A stretch of DNA of 64,000 nt. Origin: Leptospiraceae bacterium (GTDB lineage: Bacteria > Spirochaetota > Leptospiria > Leptospirales > Leptospiraceae). The number at the start of each line of letters is the position of its first letter. Position 1 is the first letter of the stretch. The position numbers and the translations under genes are program-made. The stretch covers positions 1-64,000 of the forward strand of contig JADJFV010000014.1 in assembly GCA_016708435.1 (NCBI GenBank). Direction: 5' to 3'. Below, piece after piece: positions 1-9,377 of the stretch. Under the pieces are notes generated by a model. It was not told where the DNA came from. It saw only the letters and a program-made list of their open reading frames with translations, and searched no databases.

Positions 1-7
1 CAAATAA

Positions 8-106
8 AAATTACAAGAAACAAGTCTTAGACTTGCTCTACCTCCGGCTAAGCTGCGTGTATTCTTTGAAAGAACTCAAGTTAGAATACAAGAAAATATA
101 AGATAA
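8..106 (+). other. possible 3' end of a truncated ORF
   Basis: About 32 sense codons are open in one frame and end in TAA at 104-106, reading ...LPPAKLRVFFERTQVRIQ and so on. The composition looks coding, but a TAA at 5-7 and the window edge hide anything further upstream. No family is recognised. It could equally be a chance reading frame. Confidence 0.2.
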
Positions 107-202
107 ATAGGGACTCGCTATTTTTAGTTGAGATTTAGAATAAAGCTGAAAATTAATTTGCAAAAAGTTATTTCGAATTGTTATACCCTACATGGGCTCA
201 AA

Positions 203-1938
203 ATGGGAATTACAGTTCTAATCTTACTTATTTTCTCTTTCTGTTTAAAAGCAAAAAAGTCTCCTTTTGACGTAAGCTCCTGGCAACAGGTACAACAACC
301 GCATTAGTCAGTGGAGTAAGAATTTCAACCGTTGAAGTGGAACTAATTCCACTTCAACCACAACGCCCATAACAAACACCCCACAACGGCCACAATTCCT
401 GCTCCCCGATAATCTTGCCCACAGTAACAGCCCCTTCAATCAAAGCTCATTCCCGGAAACACAACAGTCATTAGCCCCACTATCACAGGCACCGTTTCCT
501 CTTGGACTATTTCTCCTTCTACTCTACCACCGGAGTAACCAGTCGATGCAACAACGGGGGTAATTACCTGTTCACTGCCAGTCGGGCGCCCTTCCACTTA
601 CGAACTTTACAGTGACTGCCTAATCCTGGCGGCAACACTACGTTTACCGTTCCTCTGCAGGTTTTGGGGGGACGGGGGAAAATGTTTGGACGGTGATTAG
701 TGGGGTGAAGTGGACAAGATGTGGGCGTAAATGCAGGAAGCTTTAGTAGATAATACTTCCATTAGCTCAAGTCTTTTCCTATCCGGAAATGTAATGGGTA
801 ATATGGACGGAGTTACAAGTCCTGCCTCCTGCAAATCAGGCTTTGTTTATTAGTAAGTATAGTTTGGATGGAACTCGATCATGGACTCAAATGTTAGGAG
901 TTGCAGGTGCGGACACGATCCTGCAAGGGAACTAGAATTGGATGCTAGTGGCAATGTTTATTTATCAGGCTATACAATAGGGTAATCTAGATGGAAATAC
1001 TGTAGGCTCTGCAAATTTATTTGTGAGTAAATACAATACAAATAACAAAGCAATGGACTAAGCTAAGAGGAGGGATGCATCTACGTTTGGCAATGCAATA
1101 GCTGTTGATGGATCAATAGCGAAACTCTTGTGTAACGAGTTATAAGAATGGACCTAGTCTAGATTCATTTTAGCCATCCGAACGGCGGCAATTTTTATTC
1201 ATTGTCAAGCATATACAAATGGGATCTGGCCGGGTTTTTTTTTAACAGATGGATTAGCCAAACCCGGAGGTGATGGTATAGAAGGTTATGGAATAGCTAT
1301 CTCGCCTAACGGTAATATTATCGTAGCAGGAATGACTAAGATTACAACTAGATGTGGAACAACAAATGCTATAGCAAGTTAGCCATTTTTATTTTTAATT
1401 CAAGCATGTCTTATTCAACTTGTGGAAGTGTAAACAGTGGAGCTGGGTTTGGAATAGCATTGATTCATCTAACAATATTTATGTACAGGTTATTTTACTT
1501 CATTCTGCATTTGACTTGGAATCTCCAAAAATTCCTCTGGTTCAAACAATGATGCCTACTTAATTAAATTCATTCCCCTTCTGGAATCAGGCAATGGACT
1601 AAAGTCTATGGAGTAGCTGGTGCAACGAATACAAAGGTGTGCAATCACACTTTCAGGATCCAATATTTATATTACGGGTGAAACAAGTGGCAATTTAAAT
1701 GGAGAAGAACCCTGAATGGCACACAAGATATGTTTATTATGAAATACGATTTACTTTCTGATACAGTAAAATGGACAAGCTAATTGGTGCTGCTGGTGCT
1801 GCAACGGTTGGTCAAGGAGTCACATTTGATTCTAACAATACAATGTATGGAGCCGGAACAACCACCGGAGACTTAGGTGGAACAACCAATCCAACCAAAC
1901 CAAAACAATCCTTATTCATCACTCGATTTGTTCAATAA
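203..1938 (+). pseudogene. SBBP-repeat beta-propeller lipoprotein, heavily frameshifted
   Basis: The reading starts at ATG 203 with a lipoprotein-type leader (MGITVLILLIFSFCLKAKKS) and ends in RFVQ-stop at 1938. Between them, fragments in all three frames encode repeats of the type LDASGNVYLSGYT and ANLFVSKYNT, the signature of SBBP (seven-bladed propeller) repeats found in large leptospiral surface lipoproteins. Many separate indels and stops interrupt it, so no long protein can be made as sequenced. The original would have been about 570 residues. The family role is not established; a surface or periplasmic binding role is inference. It is one of a run of broken genes that extends to 8260. 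Confidence 0.6.
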
Positions 1939-2001
1939 AATCTAAAGTCTACGAATAAATAATATCTAACTAAACTTTCAAGAATCCCCTTTGCATTGCA
2001 A

Positions 2002-2089
2002 AAAACATCATTGATCTTTTTTAAAACATCACTGATCATTTCTGAAATATCACTGATCTTTTCCATAATTTCACTTATCTTTTTTTAAA
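2002..2089. repeat. degenerate 21-bp tandem repeat, four units
   Basis: Four imperfect copies of a 21-bp unit with the core AACATCACTGATCTTTT lie end to end between the SBBP remnant and the toxin gene. The last unit overlaps the stop codon of the toxin remnant. Units differ at several bases. No hairpin is evident, so this is probably a slippage array. Confidence 0.55.
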
Positions 2090-2527
2090 CTAAGAGCCTT
2101 TACTTTCTTAAACGCCAGAATTTTCCTATCGGGGTAACAAGCGTTGCCCTTTCGGAAATGCAGTGGCTACAATCCATCTATCAGCAGGGTCTTTGTGATC
2201 CCATTTTAGGTTTTATGCGATATTCGAAATCTTAGAAGAGATAGGAATTTCCTTAAATCCTGATTCAGCAATTGCGCTATCACACCATTGAATCGGCGGG
2301 AGGCTAAGAGTAATATGCCCGTGTTTAGCAAGCATAAATATTTCCCAAGAGGTGATGGTGGATAACAAAACTTCTTTTGCATTTTCGATAGCGACTTTAA
2401 TACGCGTAGGCATTTTACTACCGTTCATATAATAAATAAAAATATGAGTATCAAGTATTAGTTTCAAAGGTTTTCCATTGATCAGAAAAAGAGATTTCTT
2501 CCAATTTATTACTATGAATCTTGACAC
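2071..2527 (-). pseudogene. PIN-domain (VapC-like) toxin, frameshifted
   Basis: The N-terminal 104 residues read KLILDTHIFIYYMNGSKMP and LLSTITSWEIFMLAKHGHI, the first acidic residue and the conserved [ST]xxE motif of PIN RNases. The reading stops at 2213. The remainder follows in other frames as HKDPADRWIVATA and DRKILAFKKVKAL, which are the conserved DPADR and final-strand motifs, ending at TGA 2071-2073. At least two indels separate the parts. PIN toxins cleave RNA and are neutralised by a partner encoded upstream, which here is the Phd-like gene 12 bases away. As sequenced the toxin lacks its C-terminal catalytic Asp and is probably inactive, unless the indels are sequencing errors. Confidence 0.7.
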
Positions 2528-2539
2528 TGCCCTTAAGGC

Positions 2540-2713
2540 TTAATTGTTTTGTCTTTTCCAAAGAGAAACTGGAACTAAATAAGCAATTGGTTTATTTCCG
2601 CTTATGAACAAGTATTGGTTTAGAAAATCTCTCTTGTCATCAAGTAAACGTAAACAGTTTTGTTTGAATTCAGTAATCGTATAATCTTCCATATGTCTAT
2701 TATAAGTGGTCAT
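2540..2713 (-). CDS. Phd/YefM-family antitoxin
   Basis: A 57-residue protein with the pattern ITEFKQNCLRLLDD followed by ISGNKPIAYLVPV, matching the N-terminal DNA-binding half of Phd/YefM antitoxins (helix, then a G-x-P-x-A-x-L-V-P strand). It should bind the PIN toxin encoded directly downstream and repress its own promoter. The start at 2713 (MTTYNRH) is preferred over the ATG at 2743 because the latter lies inside the end of the NHL gene, whose stop is at 2715-2717. ATG 2692 (MEDYTI) is a good alternative. Family and pairing are clear; activity is inferred. Confidence 0.7.
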   Translation of the reverse strand: MTTYNRHMEDYTITEFKQNCLRLLDDKRDFLNQYLFISGNKPIAYLVPVSLWKRQNN

Positions 2714-2714
2714 T

Positions 2715-4476
2715 TCAAAAAGTAAACATTTTTTTACTTTCAATCTGCAACGTTATCATTCTTCGTAGCGCATGGTTTGAAGCATCAACAAAATACAAAC
2801 GAGTTCCGTCTGATGTTATTCCACCTAGATTTCCAAGAAGTGCAGATGCTCCTGTTCCGTCCTGGTAGCCATTAGCCCTGCAATGGTAACTACATCGAAA
2901 CTAGAAATTTTTACTCTGCGAATTTTTTGTCCTGTGTATTCTGTTATGAATAGATTCTCCGTCTGTTTTTCGATTCCGTGCGGTTCATTGAATTCTGCCA
3001 CAAGTCCAATTCCATCTGTTGAGGCTGCTACTCCACTTCCTGCGATTGTTGTCACTGCAAAGGAGCGCTCATACTAATCTTACGCAATGTATTACTTCCC
3101 ACATTCTACAACATATAAATAATTTCCAACGGATACAGAAATCACAGGGTCTATTGAGACTTGCCGTTATACCGTTAGTGCTATCTACAGCAGCGGTAGT
3201 TCCGTCTCCCTACATTAAGTTACAACTCCAGAAGAAATGAGATACCTTTTAATCTTATTATTATTTCTATCACTAATATATAAAGATAATTTCCATCTGT
3301 AGTAATTCCATTTGGGAAATTAATTCTAGCAACACTTCCAACTCCAATTGCATCTCCTGAGGCTCCTCCTAGTCCAATTAATGTAGTTACCGCCGTGGAG
3401 CTAATATCGACTTTGCGAATCATATTGTTTGCTCTATCGCATACAAATAAACTGGTTCCATCAGTTGAAATTTGAATCGGAAAATTAAATCTTGCCGCAC
3501 TTCCTGTTCCGTCTAACGTTCCCGAAGAGTCCCGCACAGTCCTGCTACCGTGGTTACATTTCCTGTCGCAATTTCATACTTTCGAATGCAGTGATTGCTA
3601 GAGTCGGCGATAAATAAATCTTTTCCATTCGAAGTCACTCCGAGAGGAAAGTTAAATCTAGCAGTTCCCCCTACAGCGTCTACATAGCCGGAATTCGAAG
3701 TTGTCGGAAGCGAACCAGCTACAGTCGTTACGCTTGCTGCGTTAGCCGCAATCGTAAAGGTGGAAAGAGTAGAAAGGACTTTTCCACCTACTAGATACCC
3801 GCCAACACAATTCACTGTAAAACTTACATCCGCTGTTAATGTTCCCGAAAGGGTTCCTCCGTAAAGAGCACACGGGCTTTACCTGTTGGTTGAGATTTGA
3901 AGCTCAGCGCAAAATTCGTATTACTCGGTAATATTGCCTATCTTTGTATTATTGTCGAATGTCTTAAAGGAATTTCCACTCGTATCATATACATCTCCAG
4001 GAGTATCAGAAGCAGTTAGACCGGTTACATTGACAACTCCGCACTTCCTAAAATACTATAACCCAAATTTGTCAAAGTCACAGTGTATTCCCTCTAGACC
4101 CATCTTCTGCTACCAGTGAATAGGTAACTGGATTTTGTAAAATCATTAGTCAATTTCCATTGCTTTGTAAAACTCATTCGCATAAATAGAATTAGCCGTC
4201 AATGTCTAAAGTTGCTACTAAATTAGTGAGAGATATACTGGAAGGTAAAACAGCCGTTATACTCAGATCCAGAAATCGTAGCAGTAACAGGTGGAGAAAT
4301 TTTAAGAAACTGAAAACTCTTTAGATCTTTCGAACTAGAAAGCACAGGAGTTGGGATTGGTGTTATGAAACGGTAGAGGCGTTGTTAGGCAAAGAGAAAA
4401 GCGATTTTAATTTTGGACTTTTATCCAAACAAGCCAACCCGAATGCTAGTAGTAATAAAGAAAGAAAGACTTTCAT
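2715..4476 (-). pseudogene. NHL-repeat lipoprotein, frameshifted
   Basis: ATG 4476 begins a clear lipoprotein signal peptide, MKVFLSLLLLAFGLACLDKS, with Cys at position 16. An Ig-like N-terminal part follows in several frames. Then come at least five NHL repeats: VTTVAGSLP, ARFNFPLGVTSNGKDLFIAD, SLFVCDRANNMIRKVDI, IAGSGVAASTDGIGLVAEFN and TRLYFVDASNHALRRM. The end is TGA 2715-2717. About 587 codons originally, now broken by several indels. NHL propellers bind proteins or sugars; the role here is unknown. The stop abuts the antitoxin start, so the two may have been co-transcribed. Confidence 0.65.
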
Positions 4477-4602
4477 AGTATATCAGACTTCCAAATTAAA
4501 AGATATCTTTTCTTCCTTATAGGTTAAACGCTTTAAAAATCGATGTCAAGCAAAACTATTAATAAATAGCACTTAAAAAAAATTACAAAAAAGATTTTTT
4601 GA

Positions 4603-4959
4603 CAGAAAACTAAGCTAGACAAAGATACAAACAATTTTAATCCTTTCGTTGAGTCTAATTATCATAACTCTTCTTTCCAATTCGGCTCCCTCAATGCAGA
4701 ATCCTTTGTAAATTTAAAACGAAATCTAGGCAGTGACTTTATCATTAAAGGATTTTTTCTAGGTTCTGAGCCAGTTGGATTTAGCTCTTCGTTTATTTTT
4801 AATTCTATTTTGGATGCCAACTATGTAGGCATTCACTATGAGTTAAATCAAGAGTATGCGATCTACCAGAGAATGCGTTACGATTATATCGAACCCGCCA
4901 TCAAAAGAAACTGCGGCGAATTGCGATTTGGCAGAACTGCCAAAGAAAACCATTTAAGG
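4603..4959 (+). pseudogene. C-terminal fragment of a GNAT-fold (FemAB/peptidogalycan-like) protein
   Basis: An open frame without a plausible start encodes FIIKGFFLGSEPVGFSSSF, then DANYVGIHYELNQEYAIYQR and KRNCGELRFGRTAKE. This resembles the C-terminal half of large GNAT-fold acyltransferases of the Acetyltransf_6/peptidogalycan type (a Y-x-x-Y-Q-R block followed by a LRFGRTAxE strand). It then runs straight into a thioredoxin-like coding frame, so it looks like the stump of a gene fused to another by deletion. Family assignment rests on motif memory only. Confidence 0.4.
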
Positions 4960-5114
4960 ATAAATACAAGTATCCGTTCCATTTCTACACTCTTCCCAAA
5001 TCGTTTGACGAATACGAAATCCAAGCCATCCCCACTACTTACATTCTAAATTCCAAGAATGAAATTCTTTATAGTAAGATGGGAGACATAGTCTGGAGTA
5101 AAATTAAATATTAA
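4956..5114 (+). pseudogene. C-terminal fragment of a TlpA-like thioredoxin-fold protein
   Basis: About 52 codons read KYKYPFHFYTLPKSFDEYEI, then AIPTTYILNSKNEILYSKMG and end in DIVWSKIKY. This has the cis-Pro (IPTT), the beta hairpin and the final G-D-x-x-W-S of TlpA/ResA-like thioredoxin-fold proteins. The active-site half is absent. The frame differs from the preceding GNAT fragment and joins it within a few codons, so a deletion probably fused two old genes. Confidence 0.45.
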
Positions 5115-5246
5115 AAATTACTCTAAATGATGCAGGGTTCGTAAATAACATTGAATTTATTGGGCTTTTTCTCAGTGATCTTTGTGAACTCTCTTAAAAG
5201 TTCGATTTTTGCTATCCTAAAATTTGGATTCTTGTGAATTGGATTC

Positions 5247-8200
5247 ATGCACTATTTATTTTTATTTTTTCTATTCGCTCTTTCCTTATTCGCAGATCCA
5301 ATGAAAAAAGGATATATTTCTAAAACCTATTCGTCTACAGACGGACTGGCTAATAATATCGTTAGTTCCATAGATCAAGACAAGAATGGATTCTTATGGA
5401 TTGAACCTACGGCGGAATCAGTCCTATGATGGTCGTGAATTCAGAACCTATACTATGAAAGATGGATTATCCTTTGACGCTGTCGCACTGTTTTTTTGCA
5501 GACAAAGACAACGATGATGTCTGGGTGGGAACAGAACTCGGACTTACCATTATAAGAAATGGAAAAATTTCTTCCGATCAAAATGAATTCCCATTCTTAA
5601 AAGATCTTGAAAATAAAGACATAAGAGCTATTGCCAAAATTGATAAGAATAATTTTCTAATCGGAACCACAGATGGACTCTTCCGAATCAAAGAAAAAGA
5701 AATAAGAGGAATTGAAATAACAAAAAAAGACAACAAGTCAATACCAATCCATATACAAGGCAAGCAATGAATCTATCTGGGTTGGAACTAAGAAAGAAGG
5801 TCTATTTATCGTTTTGCTAAAAGAAGAGAAATATAAATTAATTTCTGAAAAAGAAGATATAATTGGAATCAATGAAGAAATTGAATCCGAATCAAACGAA
5901 AATAGAATTATTGTTTCGTATAGAAATCGCGGATTATACCATTATTCCCCTATTGGAGAAAAGGAAGAAGGAGAAATTTATCGTCCTTATGATAAACTCA
6001 ATCCTGCACATCGATATTTAATTTGCGAGAATAGGAATAGTGGCGCAAAAGAATTATCCTTTCTTTCCCAATTAGAAAATCCATTCTTAAAGAAGACAAG
6101 CATTATACTCAGGGAATATCAAAATGTAAATTCCTGTTTTATTGATAAAGAAAATACGATTTGGGTTGAAACCTATGGCTCCGGCTTAAAAAAATACTAT
6201 CATAATAAAATCACAAAGTTTTCCGAGATAAAGCAGGGCTTAAATGATCCGAATATACGCTTTATTATAAAGGACTCTAAAAATAGAATTTGGCTTGGAA
6301 CACAAACAAATGTTACAAAGTTTGAGAATGGTAAATTTACATCCATACTAGAGGCTACGAACCATAAGTCGCTAATTAAAATCAGAGCAATAGTAGAAGA
6401 TGACTACGGAAGGATTTGGTTTGGGTCAGAAAGTGGTTTATTTTATTTACAGGGGAATTCAATCTATCAATACGAAATTTTTACGAAAGAACTCGAAAAG
6501 CCAATTAAAGCCGTATATTCAATGGATAAATTTAAAGACGCGCTGTATGTTTCGGAAGGGAAAAAAATTAGAAGAATCAATTTACTCAATATAAATGAGC
6601 AAACCAGAATTGATTACAATGACGAAAAAACACGAGAAGTATTTTGGAGAATCGTTCAAAGCTTAGATGAAAAAAATCTTTATCTACAAAGCTCAGAGCG
6701 AATCTTAAAACTAAATAAGGATAATAATAAATTTATTACTCTGTTTAAGAAAGATAGATACATAAAAGATAATAATAAATTAAACAAGATTCAGGTATTT
6801 CTTCCTATTTCCGAAAAACATTTCCTCATTGGAGATGATAAACTTGTAATCGACAAAGACGATGTTATTACATTTGTGCTCACCAAGGAAAATGAGCTAC
6901 CGGACGGGCAAATTGTGAGTATCCTTCCTTATAGGAATGCAAAAAATAAGAAAGAACCCGAAGGTTATTGGATTGGAACTAGCAAAGGATTAGTTCACTA
7001 CATAGAAGGAAAGAAAGCTGTTCTATACAACAAGAATGATGGGCTAGCTGGAGATTTTTGCAATTTTAATTCCAGTGCGGCTGATGAAGATTATGCGTAT
7101 ATAGGAACGAGCGAAGGACTTTCGATTGTCCCGCACAATACTGAAATTAAAAATGATAAAATACCAAATGTTTATTTTACTAAAATAAAAATCAATAAAG
7201 AAGCTCCTAGTTATGATTTCCCAAAAAATGAATTAGAGCACCACCAGAACACAATTCAATTAGATGCAGCCTCGTTAAGTCTAGTCACTTTCGGAGAACA
7301 ATGAATATGAGTTTGTTCACGTTCAAAATGGAATAGAACAAAATCCTTCTTCCATACAAAGTAGTGGAACCAAAACCTATTACAACCTTCCCCACGGGAC
7401 ACATATTTTTAAAGTTAGAGGGGCAAACAACGATAAGCTCAAGAACGAAGCCTTTCACGAAATTAATATTAGAATCGCCCCACCCTTTTATTTTGATTGG
7501 CGCTTCATGACTCCCCTGACTCTACTTGCGTTTGGTTTAATGTATGGTGTCTATACCCTTCGAGTCTATCAGATAAAACAAGAAAACCTAAAACTAGAAG
7601 CACTCGTTCAAATCAGAACCAAAGAACTCTTTGCAGAGAAAGAAACATCCGAGCGGCTACTTTTAAATATCCTCCCTAAGAATATAGCAGAGCGTTTGAA
7701 AAATGGAGAATCAAATATCGCTGACTCATTCGCACAGGTCACTGTATTATTTGCTGACATTGTTGGATTTACAAAGCTTTCTCAGACTGTAAATCCTGGG
7801 GCTAGTCTCTAAGTTAAACGATTTATTCAGTCGCTTTGATAAAATCTCAGTTGATTTAAAAGTAGAAAAAATCAAAACAATTGGAGACTGCTATATGGTA
7901 GTTGCTGGCTTACCAGAAATCACTACGGATCATGCTTCCATCATGATCGAAGTCGCAAAACAAATGTTATCCGCTATCGACGATTTTAATAAAATGTATC
8001 AGACAACTCTTGCGATTCCATTGGAATAAATACAGGCGAAGTAGTTGCAGGCGTTATCGGAACCCATAAATTCATTTATGATCTCTGGGGCGACTCTGTA
8101 AACACTGCCAGTCGTATGGAATCACACGGCGTTCCCAGGAAGAATCCATGTAACAGAAAGCACTTACAACTTAGTGAAAGACAAATACCAATTTGAATCA

Positions 8201-8260
8201 AGAGGAGTCATGGAAATCAAAGGCAAAGGAAACATGGAGACTTATTTACTTTGCGACTAA
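5247..8260 (+). pseudogene. two-component-regulator-propeller sensor with class III nucleotide cyclase, frameshifted
   Basis: The protein starts with a signal peptide (MHYLFLFFLFALSLFADP). It continues with Reg_prop propeller repeats (STDGLANNIVSSIDQDKNGF, DVWVGTELGLTII, FLIGTTDGLFRI, RIWLGTQT, YIGTSEGLSIVP), a Y_Y_Y-type domain and one membrane helix near 7507-7560. A class III cyclase domain follows: LLLNILPKNIAERLKNGE, VTVLFADIVGFTKLS with the metal-binding Asp, IKTIGDCYMVVAGLP and DLWGDSVNTASRM. It would turn an external signal into cAMP or cGMP. Indels near 5410, 5770, 7300, 7815, 8015 and 8135 split it. The longest intact piece is 496 residues (5814-7304). All catalytic motifs are still recognisable, so decay is recent or the indels are sequencing errors. 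Confidence 0.75.
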
Positions 8261-8266
8261 CAGCTG

Positions 8267-8382
8267 AAAATCCCCCTTGATCCCCCTTTGCGAAAGGGGG
8301 TTTCGGAGTAGTGCATATTTTTACAAATAAGCACCACTTAGAACAAAACCCCCTTTTTTAAAGGGGGACAAAGGGGGATTTG
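8267..8382. repeat. palindromic element, family A (CCCCCTTTGC type)
   Basis: The left arm AAAATCCCCCTTGATCCCCC plus TTTGCGAAAGGGGG and the right arm CCCCCTTTTTTAAAGGGGG plus ACAAAGGGGGATTT form nested inverted repeats around a 50-bp centre. The same design recurs at 12807-12936 and several times within 16503-17384. Non-autonomous palindromic repeats of this kind are common in bacterial intergenic DNA. Confidence 0.8.
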
Positions 8383-8574
8383 AATAACTAAAAGACCTCC
8401 TTCCCAAACTATCACACTTCCTGCATATTGAGATGTTCTAGAAGTATCACCATTGCCTGTAAATATATAGACAAACACTTGCTGGATTGCCCGTTTTACG
8501 AGAACGGCTAATGCTAATATGTCGCCTACTACTCCGGCAACGTTTCCTAAAAATATTTTTATTAATGTTATCAT
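8338..8574 (-). CDS. small hypothetical membrane protein whose C-terminus reads into a repeat
   Basis: From ATG 8574 the product begins MITLIKIFLGNVAGVVGDIL, with one or two hydrophobic stretches, then NGDTSRTSQYAGSVIVWEGG. The last residues (IPLCPPLKKGVLF) come from the palindromic element at 8267-8382 and are a typical artefact of reading through it. No family is recognised. The upstream ATG at 8604 is an alternative start. It may be a real gene that lost its natural end or a chance frame. Confidence 0.3.
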   Translation of the reverse strand: MITLIKIFLGNVAGVVGDILALAVLVKRAIQQVFVYIFTGNGDTSRTSQYAGSVIVWEGGLLVIQIPLCPPLKKGVLF

Positions 8575-8622
8575 AAATATAAATTCCTTAAATGCTACTT
8601 GCATTTGATTTATTTGCCACCC

Positions 8623-8677
8623 TGAGGCTCTCGAATGGGTGACTTATTCGTTTAGAGTCATGGATTCGAGAGCCTCA
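8623..8677. repeat. hairpin-forming inverted repeat
   Basis: TGAGGCTCTCGAAT (8623-8636) pairs exactly with ATTCGAGAGCCTCA (8664-8677) across a 27-base loop. A related half-site (TTTAGACTCATGGATTCGA) occurs near 17805 upstream of rpsF, which suggests a dispersed element. Confidence 0.6.
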
Positions 8678-8970
8678 CCATGACATTCTTTTTGTTGCGG
8701 TATATTCCTATATTCCCCCTTTCCCAATGAGCAAGGGGTTTCTTTCCATTATGCGCGTTAAGCAAGAATAGATGCATTTCAGTTAAAATAATCTTCGTAT
8801 GCGGCTAATCGAAAATCAACTGAAATTATTCTTTATCAAATATTTTTTTCCAATAATTACACAGTTCGACAGTTTCGTGGCTCTAATGCGTAATTAAGGC
8901 ATATTTGCCTTGTAGCACAATTTTCCTTCGACAAGCTCAGGATGACAATGAGGCTAACACTGCTTATACG

Positions 8971-9132
8971 CTTTGTATAAGCTGCGTATAAGATGACGTT
9001 TTATCAAACATAGGGTAGCGATAGGTTCAAACATAGACTCACTATAGGTTCCCTATGCCCCTCTAACCCATATTTGAAATATTAGGAACCCATTCCTACC
9101 CTATGTTATGTGCATCGTCTTCTTATACAAAG
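8971..9132. repeat. MITE-like element with long terminal inverted repeats
   Basis: The left end CTTTGTATAAG...ATGACG...CATAGGGTAG is mirrored by the right end CTACCCTATG...CATCGTC...CTTATACAAAG. Arms are about 45 and 36 bases with small bulges. The interior has a direct repeat of ATAGGTTC. No ORF lies inside. No clear target duplication is seen. Confidence 0.5.
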
Positions 9133-9377
9133 GTAAAAGGAAACACTTACTTGATAGATTAAATTGGTATAGACGGGAACAGTCATTTGAAATTTTAACA
9201 ATGTTTAGAAGTCATTGAGATTCAAAACAAAATCGTATTTGCTAAGGAGGACAATGGTTTTTTGAAGCAAAACTTGATAATCTTGACAAATAAAACCTAG
9301 TAAATAATCTTAATTTGTCTGGCTGTGCCATTAAAATGAATGAATGGTTTCAATTTAGATTTGGTTTGGTGTTAAAA

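Larger units (their letters stand above)
8605..9314. other. 700-bp gene-free stretch with inverted repeats
   Basis: No coding frame is convincing. The stretch holds a 14-bp inverted repeat (8623-8636 with 8664-8677), a single arm resembling other palindromic elements (CTTCGACAAGCTCAGGATGACA near 8925) and a larger inverted-repeat element at 8971-9132. A TTGACA at about 9284 could belong to a helicase promoter, but its -10 (TAATCT) is weak. Confidence 0.5.

Noticed and set aside
1352..1552. 66-codon plus-strand frame
   Set aside because: It is a frame-shifted reading of the SBBP-repeat remnant, not a separate gene.
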